Of a DNA stretch of 39,709 bases, positions 25,062-32,607 are shown piece after piece. A model generated the notes under the pieces. It was not told the DNA's origin and did not search any database. It saw nothing but the letters and a program-made list of their open reading frames with translations. Positions within the stretch are counted from its first letter, which is position 1. The number at the start of each line of letters is the position of its first letter. The position numbers were made by a program, and so were the translations under genes. The DNA is from Ignavibacterium sp. (GTDB lineage Bacteria; Bacteroidota; Ignavibacteria; Ignavibacteriales; Ignavibacteriaceae): NCBI GenBank assembly GCA_025056745.1, contig JANWVQ010000059.1, positions 1 through 39,709 on the forward strand, read 5' to 3'.

Positions 25062-25985
25062 ATGTCAGTAAAATATCACATAGGAACTGCCGGTTGGTCT
25101 TACAAAGACTGGGTGCCAAGCTTTTATCCTAAGAATCAATCTGCTGGATTTGATTGGTTACAGTTTTACTCACGCTATTTTAATTGTGTTGAAGTGAATT
25201 CAACTTACTACACATACATCAGTCCAAAAATTGTTGAAGGCTGGATTAAAAAAGTATCTGATGCCGATGATTTTATTTTTCATATAAAACTTCATCAGGA
25301 TTTTACGCATAAAAGAAAATTTGATGAACAGAATATTAAAGCAGTCAGATACAATCTTGATTTACTCAGAAAGTCAGAACGGCTTGGTGGTTTGTTGATT
25401 CAGTATCCATATTCATTTGCTTTTGATGGAGTTTCAGTTCAACATATTCAAAAGATAAAAGATATTTTTTCTGATATAAATTGTTTTGTTGAAGTACGAC
25501 ATTCAAGTTGGAGAAATAATCACGCACTGGAATTTTTCAAGCAGAATAATTTAACCTTTTGTACGATTGATCAGCCGCAAATCGGACAAGCTATTCCATT
25601 TGAACCAATAATAACGAACGACAAAGCATACATTCGCTTTCACGGAAGAAATATTGAAGCTTGGAAAAAATCATTATCAAATTTTGGCAAAGAGCAGACT
25701 TATGAGGAACAAAGTTCAAGATACAGTTATCTTTATTCACAAGGAGAATTAGTTGAGATTGTGCAAAAGATAAAATCAATTGAAAGCAAAGTGAAAGAAA
25801 TAAATGTAATTATGAATAATCATCCAAAAGGAGATGCAGTTGCAAATGCATTTGAGTTGATTCATCTGCTCGAAGAGAAAACAAAAGTTGAAATGCCGGA
25901 AACTATTGTGAAAGCATATCCGAATTTGAAAGAAATCGAAAAAGAAAACTTAAGTTCGAAGGAGTTTTTATTCTATGAAAATTGA
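25062..25985 (+). CDS. DUF72 (YecE-like) TIM-barrel protein
   Basis: A 307-residue protein of the DUF72/YecE family, a TIM-barrel fold of unknown biochemical role. The family opening IGTAGWSYKDWVPSFYP (7-23), the FNCVEVNSTYY strand (40-50), CFVEVRHSSW (near 146-155) and YIRFHGRN (near 187-194) are all present, and length is typical. The ATG has no obvious ribosome site. DUF72 genes are often found near DNA repair or nuclease genes, but no activity is proven. Here its stop overlaps the recQ-like start by 11 bases, and a ribosome site for that gene (AAGGAG at 25959-25964) lies inside its 3' end, so the two are translated together. It is the first gene of the operon opposite the toxin-antitoxin pair. 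Confidence 0.9.
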   Translation: MSVKYHIGTAGWSYKDWVPSFYPKNQSAGFDWLQFYSRYFNCVEVNSTYYTYISPKIVEGWIKKVSDADDFIFHIKLHQDFTHKRKFDEQNIKAVRYNLDLLRKSERLGGLLIQYPYSFAFDGVSVQHIQKIKDIFSDINCFVEVRHSSWRNNHALEFFKQNNLTFCTIDQPQIGQAIPFEPIITNDKAYIRFHGRNIEAWKKSLSNFGKEQTYEEQSSRYSYLYSQGELVEIVQKIKSIESKVKEINVIMNNHPKGDAVANAFELIHLLEEKTKVEMPETIVKAYPNLKEIEKENLSSKEFLFYEN

Positions 25986-27996
25986 TAGGGTGGAAGCTGA
26001 AAAAAAATTACTGAAAATCTTTGGTTTCAAAAAATTCTTTGATAAGCAATGGGAAACTATCGAACACTTGCTTAGAGGAGAAAGGATTTTATTAATTGAA
26101 AAAACCGGATTCGGCAAGTCTTTATGCTTTCAATTCCCTGCAATTCTATTTGATGGACTTACAATAGTCTTTACTCCACTTATTGCTCTGATGAGAGATC
26201 AGGTGAAAAGTCTAAATGCAAAAGGAATATCAGCAAGCTGCATAAATAGTGAACAGGATGACAATCAGAATAAATTGGTTATAGAGCAAGCACTATTGGG
26301 AAAAATCAGCATTCTTTACATTGCTCCTGAAAGACAAGAAAATTATGATTGGATTGAATCAGCACGCAAGATGAAAATCTCGATGGTGGTTATAGATGAG
26401 GCTCATTGTATTTCAGTATGGGGACACGATTTCAGACCAGCTTACCGAAGAATTATAAATCTTGTTAATCTTTTGCCGAAGGGATTTCCAGTTTTGGCAA
26501 CTACAGCAACAGCAACTAAGGAAGTAGAAGCTGACATAGCTAAACAAATGGGAGGAAGTATCAAAGTTATTCGTGGAAATCTAATGAGAGAAAATTTTAA
26601 CCTTTATGTCTTGAAGGTAAGTTCAGAGGAAGAAAAGATGCTGTGGCTTGGTAAAAACTTGATGAAACTGTCTGGTACTGGAATAATCTATACAGGAACG
26701 AGAGTAAACACTGAAATTTATTCACGCTGGTTAGACTTTCTAAACATACCTGCTATTGGTTATAATGCAAAACTTGACTCACAATCTCGAATAGATATTG
26801 AAAACGGACTAATGAATAATCGGTGGAAAGCAATAGTTTCAACTAATGCTTTAGGAATGGGTATTGATAAACCTGATGTTAGATTTATAATACATACACA
26901 AATTCCTCAGTCTCCAATTCATTATTATCAAGAAATTGGTAGAGCGGGAAGGGATGGTAACCCTACTGATATTATTCTTTTTTATTCACAAGAAGATAAA
27001 GAATTACCTCTTGCTTTTATTGAAAATTCCAAACCAGATATATCTAAATACTTTAGAGTTATCGAATTGATAAAAACTGAACTTTTGGGTGAAAGAGAAA
27101 TCATAAAGAAAGCTAATCTCAAACAAACCCAGTTTAGAGTTATTAAAGCAGATTTAATAGATCAAGGAATTATTAGAGAAGTGTTAATCGGAAAGAGTAA
27201 AAAATATGAATATGTTAGTAATGCACCATCATTAGATACGACTCAATTCCAGAGCCTGCGTGAGCATAAATTAGAGGAACTCGAAAAGATGGTTGAATAC
27301 GTTGAAACCAAACAATCAAGAATGAAATTTCTTTGTAATTATCTTGGAGATAATACAGAATATAACTTTAGAAATTGTGATAATACTGGACTGGAAAAAT
27401 TAAAGTTAGAAGATGATTCAATTTTGAAAGCAAGACTCAATGAATTTTTTGAAAATTACTACCCCACACTTGAAGTTGAAACTAAGGGTTCTAATCTTGT
27501 GAATGGTGTTGCTTCCTCTTATTATGGTTTTTCTAATGTAGGACGAATTATTCATCGTTGTAAATATGAGAATGGGGGAGACTATCCCGATACTTTAGTA
27601 GATATTTTCTTAAAGGCAGTCAATAAGAATTTTCCTAATGAAAAATTTGATTTAGTTGTATATGTTCCTCCTACAGTTTCTGGAGATTTGGTAAAAAATT
27701 TTGCAAATAAAATTTCTAAAAAATTAAATGTTCCAATATCTCACTCGTTAAGGAAAACGAGAACAACCGAAAAACAGAAGGTATTCCAAAATTCCTATAG
27801 TAAAGCGGAAAATGTTAAAGACGCGTTTTATTATGAAAAAACCGAAGAAATTATAGGAAAAAATATTTTACTTATTGATGATATCTTTGATAGTGGTGCA
27901 ACTATAAAAGAAATAGGAAAAATGTTAACTAGTTTAGGTGCCAGAAAGATAACTCCAATCGTAATAGCAAAAACAGTAGGAGGTGATTTGATATGA
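25975..27996 (+). CDS. recQ: RecQ-family helicase fused to a ComFC-like phosphoribosyltransferase domain
   Basis: A 673-residue fusion. Residues 1-410 are a RecQ DNA helicase with all motor motifs: Walker A KTGFGKS (43-49), DEAHCISVWGHDFRP (141-155), TTATATKEV, and the motif V/VI segments NALGMGIDKPDV and YYQEIGRAGRDG (318-328). The RecQ zinc finger that should follow (about 448-471) is eroded to SRM...LCNYLGD...FRNCDNT, keeping one of four cysteines. The HRDC domain is replaced by a type I phosphoribosyltransferase domain (about 500-673) with the PRPP loop ILLIDDIFDSGAT (631-643), like ComFC. In competence systems ComFA helicase and ComFC work together in DNA uptake, and DprA handles the strand; here a dprA-like gene overlaps this one by four bases (ATGA). 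Role in transformation, repair or defence is inference. Fusion is in one open frame with no sign of error. Confidence 0.9.
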   Translation: MKIDRVEAEKKLLKIFGFKKFFDKQWETIEHLLRGERILLIEKTGFGKSLCFQFPAILFDGLTIVFTPLIALMRDQVKSLNAKGISASCINSEQDDNQNKLVIEQALLGKISILYIAPERQENYDWIESARKMKISMVVIDEAHCISVWGHDFRPAYRRIINLVNLLPKGFPVLATTATATKEVEADIAKQMGGSIKVIRGNLMRENFNLYVLKVSSEEEKMLWLGKNLMKLSGTGIIYTGTRVNTEIYSRWLDFLNIPAIGYNAKLDSQSRIDIENGLMNNRWKAIVSTNALGMGIDKPDVRFIIHTQIPQSPIHYYQEIGRAGRDGNPTDIILFYSQEDKELPLAFIENSKPDISKYFRVIELIKTELLGEREIIKKANLKQTQFRVIKADLIDQGIIREVLIGKSKKYEYVSNAPSLDTTQFQSLREHKLEELEKMVEYVETKQSRMKFLCNYLGDNTEYNFRNCDNTGLEKLKLEDDSILKARLNEFFENYYPTLEVETKGSNLVNGVASSYYGFSNVGRIIHRCKYENGGDYPDTLVDIFLKAVNKNFPNEKFDLVVYVPPTVSGDLVKNFANKISKKLNVPISHSLRKTRTTEKQKVFQNSYSKAENVKDAFYYEKTEEIIGKNILLIDDIFDSGATIKEIGKMLTSLGARKITPIVIAKTVGGDLI

Positions 27997-29159
27997 TAAA
28001 AGATGCAGCATACTGGATTTCTTTTGCACATACAAAACAAATTCGAACTGCTAAGCTCAATGAGATATTAAAGAAGATATATTACGATGAAAAAATTTCA
28101 ATATCTGATTTCTTCAATCTTGAAGAGAACTACTGGAGAACAACCTTCCGGCTAAATGATGAGGAAATTCAAAGTTTGATTGAAAGTAAGTCTGAATTAA
28201 CAAATAATTCCTTCCTTGCTGAAGATTTATTTAATCAAGGTTTTAATATGATTCCTATCATTTCAGAAGATTACCCAGAAAGACTTAAGTCTAATCTATC
28301 ATTAAAAGATAAGTTAAGTTGTCCTCCACTGCTTTATATCAAAGGAGATAAACAAATATTTACAGAAAAAGCTATTGCAATAGTCGGTTCAAGAGAAGCC
28401 TCGGCAAAAGCTCTCGAGTTTACAGATAATATAGCTCGGATTGCAACTAAAGAGTTTAAAGTAATTGTAAGTGGTTTTGCGAAAGGAGTCGATAAACAGG
28501 CACTTGAATCAGCTCTCAAGTATACAGGAAGAAGTATTATTGTCTTGCCACAAGGAATAACGACATTTTCTTCGGGTTTTAAAAAGTATTATAAACAAAT
28601 TGTTGATGGAGATGTTTTAGTATTAAGTACATTTCATCCCAAAGCACCTTGGTCTGTCGAACTTGCAATGGCGAGAAATCCTATCATTTATGCATTAGCT
28701 GATGAAATTTATATTGCTGAGACATCTGAAAAAGGTGGAACTTGGGCTGGTGCAATTGATGGTTTGAGAAGAAAAAGAATAATATATGTCCGTAAACCAG
28801 AAACTGATGAGAGCAATGCAAATAATTTGTTGATTGAAAAAGGAGCAATACCAGTCAATATTGAAGGGGAATTATTAAGTAGCAACATAACTCCAAAGTA
28901 TAACTTCAACTCAATTCCAAAACAAGAAATGTTAGTTCGGGAAAATCCAAACAATCTCGAACAAAAAATATATTCCATACTAAACGGTAATCTTGTCTCA
29001 GCAAGTGAAATAATAAAGAAAATAAATTCAGACTGGTCAGTACACAAAATGACTAATTATCTCAAAACACTTGAATTTGTTGAAATAAGAAAAAAAGATA
29101 AGCTTTATTTCACTGTGAAAAACTCAATTAAGGAAGATACTTTGTTTGATATGACATAA
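27993..29159 (+). CDS. DprA/Smf-like DNA-processing protein (diverged SLOG family)
   Basis: A 388-residue relative of DprA, which binds incoming single-stranded DNA and loads RecA. The Rossmann-like core (about 110-290) has AIVGSREAS (129-137), VSGFAKGVDKQALESAL (159-175), IIVLPQGI and a late NLLIEKGAIPV. The usual histidine of the DxxAH motif is leucine here (D167-K-Q-A-L171), and the SGsxxTA element is replaced by EKGGTWAGA, so it is diverged from housekeeping DprA. The N-terminal 85 residues are helical, and a winged helix follows at the end (about 320-375, LVSASEIIKKINSDWSVHKM). Translation is coupled to the RecQ-PRTase gene through an ATGA overlap. A second, standard DprA may exist elsewhere in the genome. 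It could serve DNA uptake, or the pair could be a defence module. Confidence 0.85.
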   Translation: MIKDAAYWISFAHTKQIRTAKLNEILKKIYYDEKISISDFFNLEENYWRTTFRLNDEEIQSLIESKSELTNNSFLAEDLFNQGFNMIPIISEDYPERLKSNLSLKDKLSCPPLLYIKGDKQIFTEKAIAIVGSREASAKALEFTDNIARIATKEFKVIVSGFAKGVDKQALESALKYTGRSIIVLPQGITTFSSGFKKYYKQIVDGDVLVLSTFHPKAPWSVELAMARNPIIYALADEIYIAETSEKGGTWAGAIDGLRRKRIIYVRKPETDESNANNLLIEKGAIPVNIEGELLSSNITPKYNFNSIPKQEMLVRENPNNLEQKIYSILNGNLVSASEIIKKINSDWSVHKMTNYLKTLEFVEIRKKDKLYFTVKNSIKEDTLFDMT

Positions 29160-29205
29160 TATTCATCATTTTGTTGTCTCTGAAAAAAGTTTGATTCATT
29201 TATCT

Positions 29206-30354
29206 ATGCGTACAATTTTTCACCTTGACCTTGATGCGTTCTTTGTTTCAGTAGAGAGAATTCTCGATCCGAAGTTGAACGGCAAACCAGTGATTGTTGG
29301 TGGTGATCCAAAATATGGAAGGGGAGTAGTTGCTGCCTGTTCATACGAAGCCCGCGCTTATGGATTACATTCCGCAATGCCAATCAGGACTGCTTATAAA
29401 CTTTGTCCGCACGGAATTTATTTACACGGACATTTTGAAGAGTATGAGCGATATTCCAATGCAGTTAAAAATATTCTCGAGCGATATGCTCCTTTGATTG
29501 AACAGGCATCAATCGATGAGTTTTATATGGATATGACCGGAACGCAAATCATTTATGGTTCTATGTTTGCATTTGCATCCAAACTTCAGAAGGAAATCTG
29601 GGATGAACTTCAACTGCCTTGTTCAATTGGTATCGGAAGTAATAAGACAGTAGCAAAAATTGGTTCTGATTGTATGAAGCCGAATGGAATCACCTACATT
29701 ATTCCCGGAATGGAAAAAGAATTTCTTGCTCCAATGCCTGTTGAAACAATTCCCGGCGTTGGCAAAGTAATGAAACAACAACTTAATGCAAGAGGAATTT
29801 ACAGAATTGCAGATATAACAAAACTTCCTTTAGATTATTTCTCTGTGGCATTTGGTAAGTATGGCATTGACTTATGGAGAAAAGCTCACGGTGAAGGGAC
29901 TGAATATTTAACAATTCAGAGAGAAAGAAAAAGTATATCAAGGGAAACTACTTTCGGAAAAGATGTTACAAGTGATGAAGAACTAAAACAAACTCTGTTT
30001 TATTTAACTGGTAAAGTCTGTCAGTCATTAAGAAAAAGAGGTTGGGAAGCATCTACAATCGAAATAAAACTTCGATACATTGATTTTCAGACTTTGATTC
30101 GTTCAAGAACAATAAAACCAACTGATGATGACAAAGTTGTATTTGATACTGCCTGGGATTTACTTAGAAAAGCCAAAACAAGAAGAGTTGCTGTCAGATT
30201 AATCGGGATTGGTCTGTCCAATTTTTCTCCTGCAAGTGAACAGGAATATTTATTCGAAGATTATGAAATAAAAAGAAAAAAAATGTTCAGAGCAGTTACA
30301 AAAATTCGCGATAAGTTCGGATATGAGGCGCTGAAATTTGGTGATGCAGTTTAA
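29206..30354 (+). CDS. dinB: DNA polymerase IV (Y-family translesion polymerase)
   Basis: A 382-residue error-prone polymerase that copies past damaged bases. I use the ATG at 29206 (MRTIFHLDLDAFF), since the family begins close to this point; an in-frame TTG 15 bases upstream is less likely. Catalytic residues are in the first box LDLDAFFVSVE and in the second box ASIDEFYMD (D and E of SIDE). PVIVGG, YEARAYGLHSAMP, SIGIGSNKTVAKIGSD and the helix-hairpin-helix IPGVGKVMKQQL follow in order, then the little-finger domain. The C-terminus ends with EYEALKFG-like residues without a clear clamp-binding motif that I can name. It lies 46 bases after the dprA-like gene on the same strand and may be read from the same transcript. 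DinB is commonly SOS-controlled, and lexA lies 6 kb upstream, but I see no LexA-like palindrome directly before it. Confidence 0.95.
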   Translation: MRTIFHLDLDAFFVSVERILDPKLNGKPVIVGGDPKYGRGVVAACSYEARAYGLHSAMPIRTAYKLCPHGIYLHGHFEEYERYSNAVKNILERYAPLIEQASIDEFYMDMTGTQIIYGSMFAFASKLQKEIWDELQLPCSIGIGSNKTVAKIGSDCMKPNGITYIIPGMEKEFLAPMPVETIPGVGKVMKQQLNARGIYRIADITKLPLDYFSVAFGKYGIDLWRKAHGEGTEYLTIQRERKSISRETTFGKDVTSDEELKQTLFYLTGKVCQSLRKRGWEASTIEIKLRYIDFQTLIRSRTIKPTDDDKVVFDTAWDLLRKAKTRRVAVRLIGIGLSNFSPASEQEYLFEDYEIKRKKMFRAVTKIRDKFGYEALKFGDAV

Positions 30355-30417
30355 TCACTGGGTATTCGTAATAAAGAACTATTCATATCTAAAAAATTAA
30401 ACTCGCCCAAAAAATTT

Positions 30418-31461
30418 TTACTTACTGTTCAATTTCTGTTTTAGTTCGTTTATCTCTTCCTCAAGTTTTTTTATCTTTTCAATATAATCCGGCAGATTTC
30501 TGAAATGAGCTTCAAGTTTAAGAGCTGTTTTGTGTTCTTTTGCAGGTGTTCCAAAATAATAACCAGATTTTGAAATACTTTTCGACACTCCTGATTGTGC
30601 CATTATAATTACATTATCTGCAATTTCTAAATGGTCTGCTATTCCAACTTGACCGGCTAAAATGCAATTATTACCAACTTTGGAGCTTCCGGAGATTCCT
30701 GATTGGGCAGATATGGCGGTATTTTCTCCAATTACAACATTGTGAGCAATTTGGATTAAATTATCTAATTTCGAACCTTTTTTAATTATCGTTGAACCCA
30801 TTGCAGCTCTATCGATTGTAACGTTAGCACCAATTTCAACATCGTCTTCAATTATGACATTTCCTATTTGAGGAATTTTTTCATATTTACCTGATTCATT
30901 TTTAGTGTAACCGAACCCATCACTTCCAATAACAGTTCCAGAATGAATTATTACTCTGTTTCCAATTTTACAGTTTTCTCTTATGGTAATATTTGAGAAT
31001 ATTAAACAGTCACTTCCAATTTCAACATTGTTAAAAATTGTTGAATTATGAAAAATTTTTGTATTATCACCGATGACACATCCATCAGATATTACAACAT
31101 TTTTACCAATAGCAACATTATTTCCAATAGTGGCTGAAGGTGAAATTGAAGCAGTTATATCAACGCCTTTTAGTTCAAATTTTGGAGAGAAAAAATTTCT
31201 TAAAACTGCAAAGAAAGCTTTATCTGGGGAGTTACATTCAATATATGTTAAATCACTTCGTGTCTTTGGAAAATCAGGTTTTACAATTAATGCAGCTGCT
31301 TTTGTTGTAGTATGATATTTTTCATAAGCAGGTAAATAAATGAATGAAAGCTCATCTTGCTTTGCTTCATCTATTCTCGCAACTGATTTTATTACGACCT
31401 TCTCATCGCCGTGAACATTACCTCCGATGAATTCAGCGATATCTTTAACAGTAAGAGACAT
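30418..31461 (-). CDS. lpxD: UDP-3-O-acylglucosamine N-acyltransferase
   Basis: A 347-residue enzyme of lipid A synthesis that adds the N-linked 3-hydroxyacyl chain to UDP-3-O-acylglucosamine in the cytoplasm. The N-terminal uridine-binding domain (about 1-100, ending near [10 protein letters not shown]) is followed by a left-handed beta helix of hexapeptide repeats (about 101-310, with [14 protein letters not shown]) and a C-terminal coiled coil (about 325-347, [15 protein letters not shown]). The catalytic base is H240 in [15 protein letters not shown], and the signature [12 protein letters not shown] is intact. It is the last gene of the leftward uppS-bamA-ompH-ompH-lpxD set, 14 bases after the second OmpH gene. 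It shows that the organism makes lipid A. It converges on dinB with a 63-base gap that has no clear terminator. Confidence 0.97.
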   Translation of the reverse strand: MSLTVKDIAEFIGGNVHGDEKVVIKSVARIDEAKQDELSFIYLPAYEKYHTTTKAAALIVKPDFPKTRSDLTYIECNSPDKAFFAVLRNFFSPKFELKGVDITASISPSATIGNNVAIGKNVVISDGCVIGDNTKIFHNSTIFNNVEIGSDCLIFSNITIRENCKIGNRVIIHSGTVIGSDGFGYTKNESGKYEKIPQIGNVIIEDDVEIGANVTIDRAAMGSTIIKKGSKLDNLIQIAHNVVIGENTAISAQSGISGSSKVGNNCILAGQVGIADHLEIADNVIIMAQSGVSKSISKSGYYFGTPAKEHKTALKLEAHFRNLPDYIEKIKKLEEEINELKQKLNSK

Positions 31462-31475
31462 TAAAAAATCTTAAG

Positions 31476-31985
31476 CTATTGAAGTTTTAGTTTATTGAGA
31501 ACTTTTGCTGAAATGTCATATTTATCTTTTGCATATAAAATCATAATATCACCACTTCTATCAAAAACGAAATCTAAATCTTCTTCTTGCGCAACCTCTT
31601 TTATAGCATTGAATATTTTATTTTGAACTGGTTTCATCAGCTCATCTTGCTTCTGGAAAAGTTCCCCATTAGCCCCGAATTTTTTATCTCTGAATTCTGC
31701 TATTTTATTTTCAAGTTGGACTAGTTGTTGTTCAGTTTCAAGACGAGTTTGATCGGACATAATAAGTTTTCTTTTTTCATAATCATCATATTTAGTTTTC
31801 CATTCTCTCTCAAGTTTATTTAATTCAGATTGCCATTCAAGAATGAGTGCGTCTAATCTCTGACGAATATCTTGAACGTCAGGTAATTGATCCATAATAG
31901 CGTCGGAGTCAATGTAGCCTATTTTTAATTGCGCAAAATTTATGGATGAAAGAAAAAGTAAAATGATGATCGTTAATTTTTTCAT
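31476..31985 (-). CDS. ompH: OmpH/Skp-family periplasmic chaperone (second copy)
   Basis: A 169-residue periplasmic chaperone for unfolded outer-membrane proteins. The signal peptide is MKKLTIIILLFLSSINFAQ, and the mature protein has the OmpH plan: a short strand (LKIGYIDSDAIM), two long charged helices forming a coiled-coil arm (about 40-125) and a closing strand segment (LDFVFDRSGDIMILYA). It lies 63 bases downstream of a very similar gene and shares its ending pattern (KIFNAIKEVAQEE against KIYEAIKKVAKEE), so the two arose by tandem duplication. They may form mixed trimers or have separate clients. It belongs to the bamA operon and is followed 14 bases later by lpxD. Confidence 0.93.
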   Translation of the reverse strand: MKKLTIIILLFLSSINFAQLKIGYIDSDAIMDQLPDVQDIRQRLDALILEWQSELNKLEREWKTKYDDYEKRKLIMSDQTRLETEQQLVQLENKIAEFRDKKFGANGELFQKQDELMKPVQNKIFNAIKEVAQEEDLDFVFDRSGDIMILYAKDKYDISAKVLNKLKLQ

Positions 31986-32048
31986 TTTATATCCTGACTA
32001 TTAAAAAATTTTGATAAAGTTCTTAAAAACTATTTATCACTTGTAAAA

Positions 32049-32573
32049 TTAGTTTGTTCCTCTTCGAAGAGTATCAAGAACTTTGAACGTAATATCAAAA
32101 GCTTCATCAGCATATAGTAAAAGAATGTCACCACTTTTATCAAACACAAAGGACATATTTTCTTCTTTTGCTACTTTTTTTATTGCTTCATAGATTTTCT
32201 TTTTTACAGGTGCGAAAATTTCTTCTTGTTTTTTGAAAATCTCACCACTGCCTTGTTGAAACTTTTGTCTTCTAAATTCAAGAATTTCTTGTTCCATTCT
32301 GATTATTTTTTGTTGAGCTTCAAGCTTTTTATCATCCTTTAAGGTTTCAGCCTTTTTTTGATAGTCTTGAATTGAGGCTTGATAAGCTTGGGTCATTGAA
32401 TCGAGCTGAGCAGTCCATTTACTAGTAATTGCATCAAGATCACCTTGAGCTTTTATAGCTTCTGAATATTGGCTAAGAATTATTTCAGAATCAACATAGC
32501 CAATTTTTAAACCATTTTGAGCAAAAATGTTTAATGAAAGCAAAATTGAAATGAATAAAATGTACTTTTTCAC
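32049..32573 (-). CDS. ompH: OmpH/Skp-family periplasmic chaperone (first copy)
   Basis: A 174-residue Skp-like chaperone with signal peptide MKKYILFISILLSLNIFAQ, a first strand LKIGYVDSEIILSQY, long charged helices (about 45-125, AQQKIIRMEQEILEFRRQKF) and the closing strands MSFVFDKSGDILLLYA. In Skp such helices form tentacles that hold a barrel protein on its way to BamA. It comes 34 bases after bamA on the same strand, the classical order, and precedes its tandem paralogue. This copy is probably the main chaperone by position, but sequence alone does not decide it. Confidence 0.94.
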   Translation of the reverse strand: MKKYILFISILLSLNIFAQNGLKIGYVDSEIILSQYSEAIKAQGDLDAITSKWTAQLDSMTQAYQASIQDYQKKAETLKDDKKLEAQQKIIRMEQEILEFRRQKFQQGSGEIFKKQEEIFAPVKKKIYEAIKKVAKEENMSFVFDKSGDILLLYADEAFDITFKVLDTLRRGTN

Positions 32574-32607
32574 TTTTTCCTCTTAACTTGTTATTGAATA
32601 ATATTTG

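Noticed and set aside
25975-27996. RecQ-like gene as a decaying pseudogene because of its lost zinc finger
   Set aside because: The frame is open throughout, all motor motifs and the PRPP loop are intact, and it is translationally coupled on both sides.
30355-30417. Bidirectional terminator between dinB and lpxD
   Set aside because: I found no convincing hairpin in this convergent gap.
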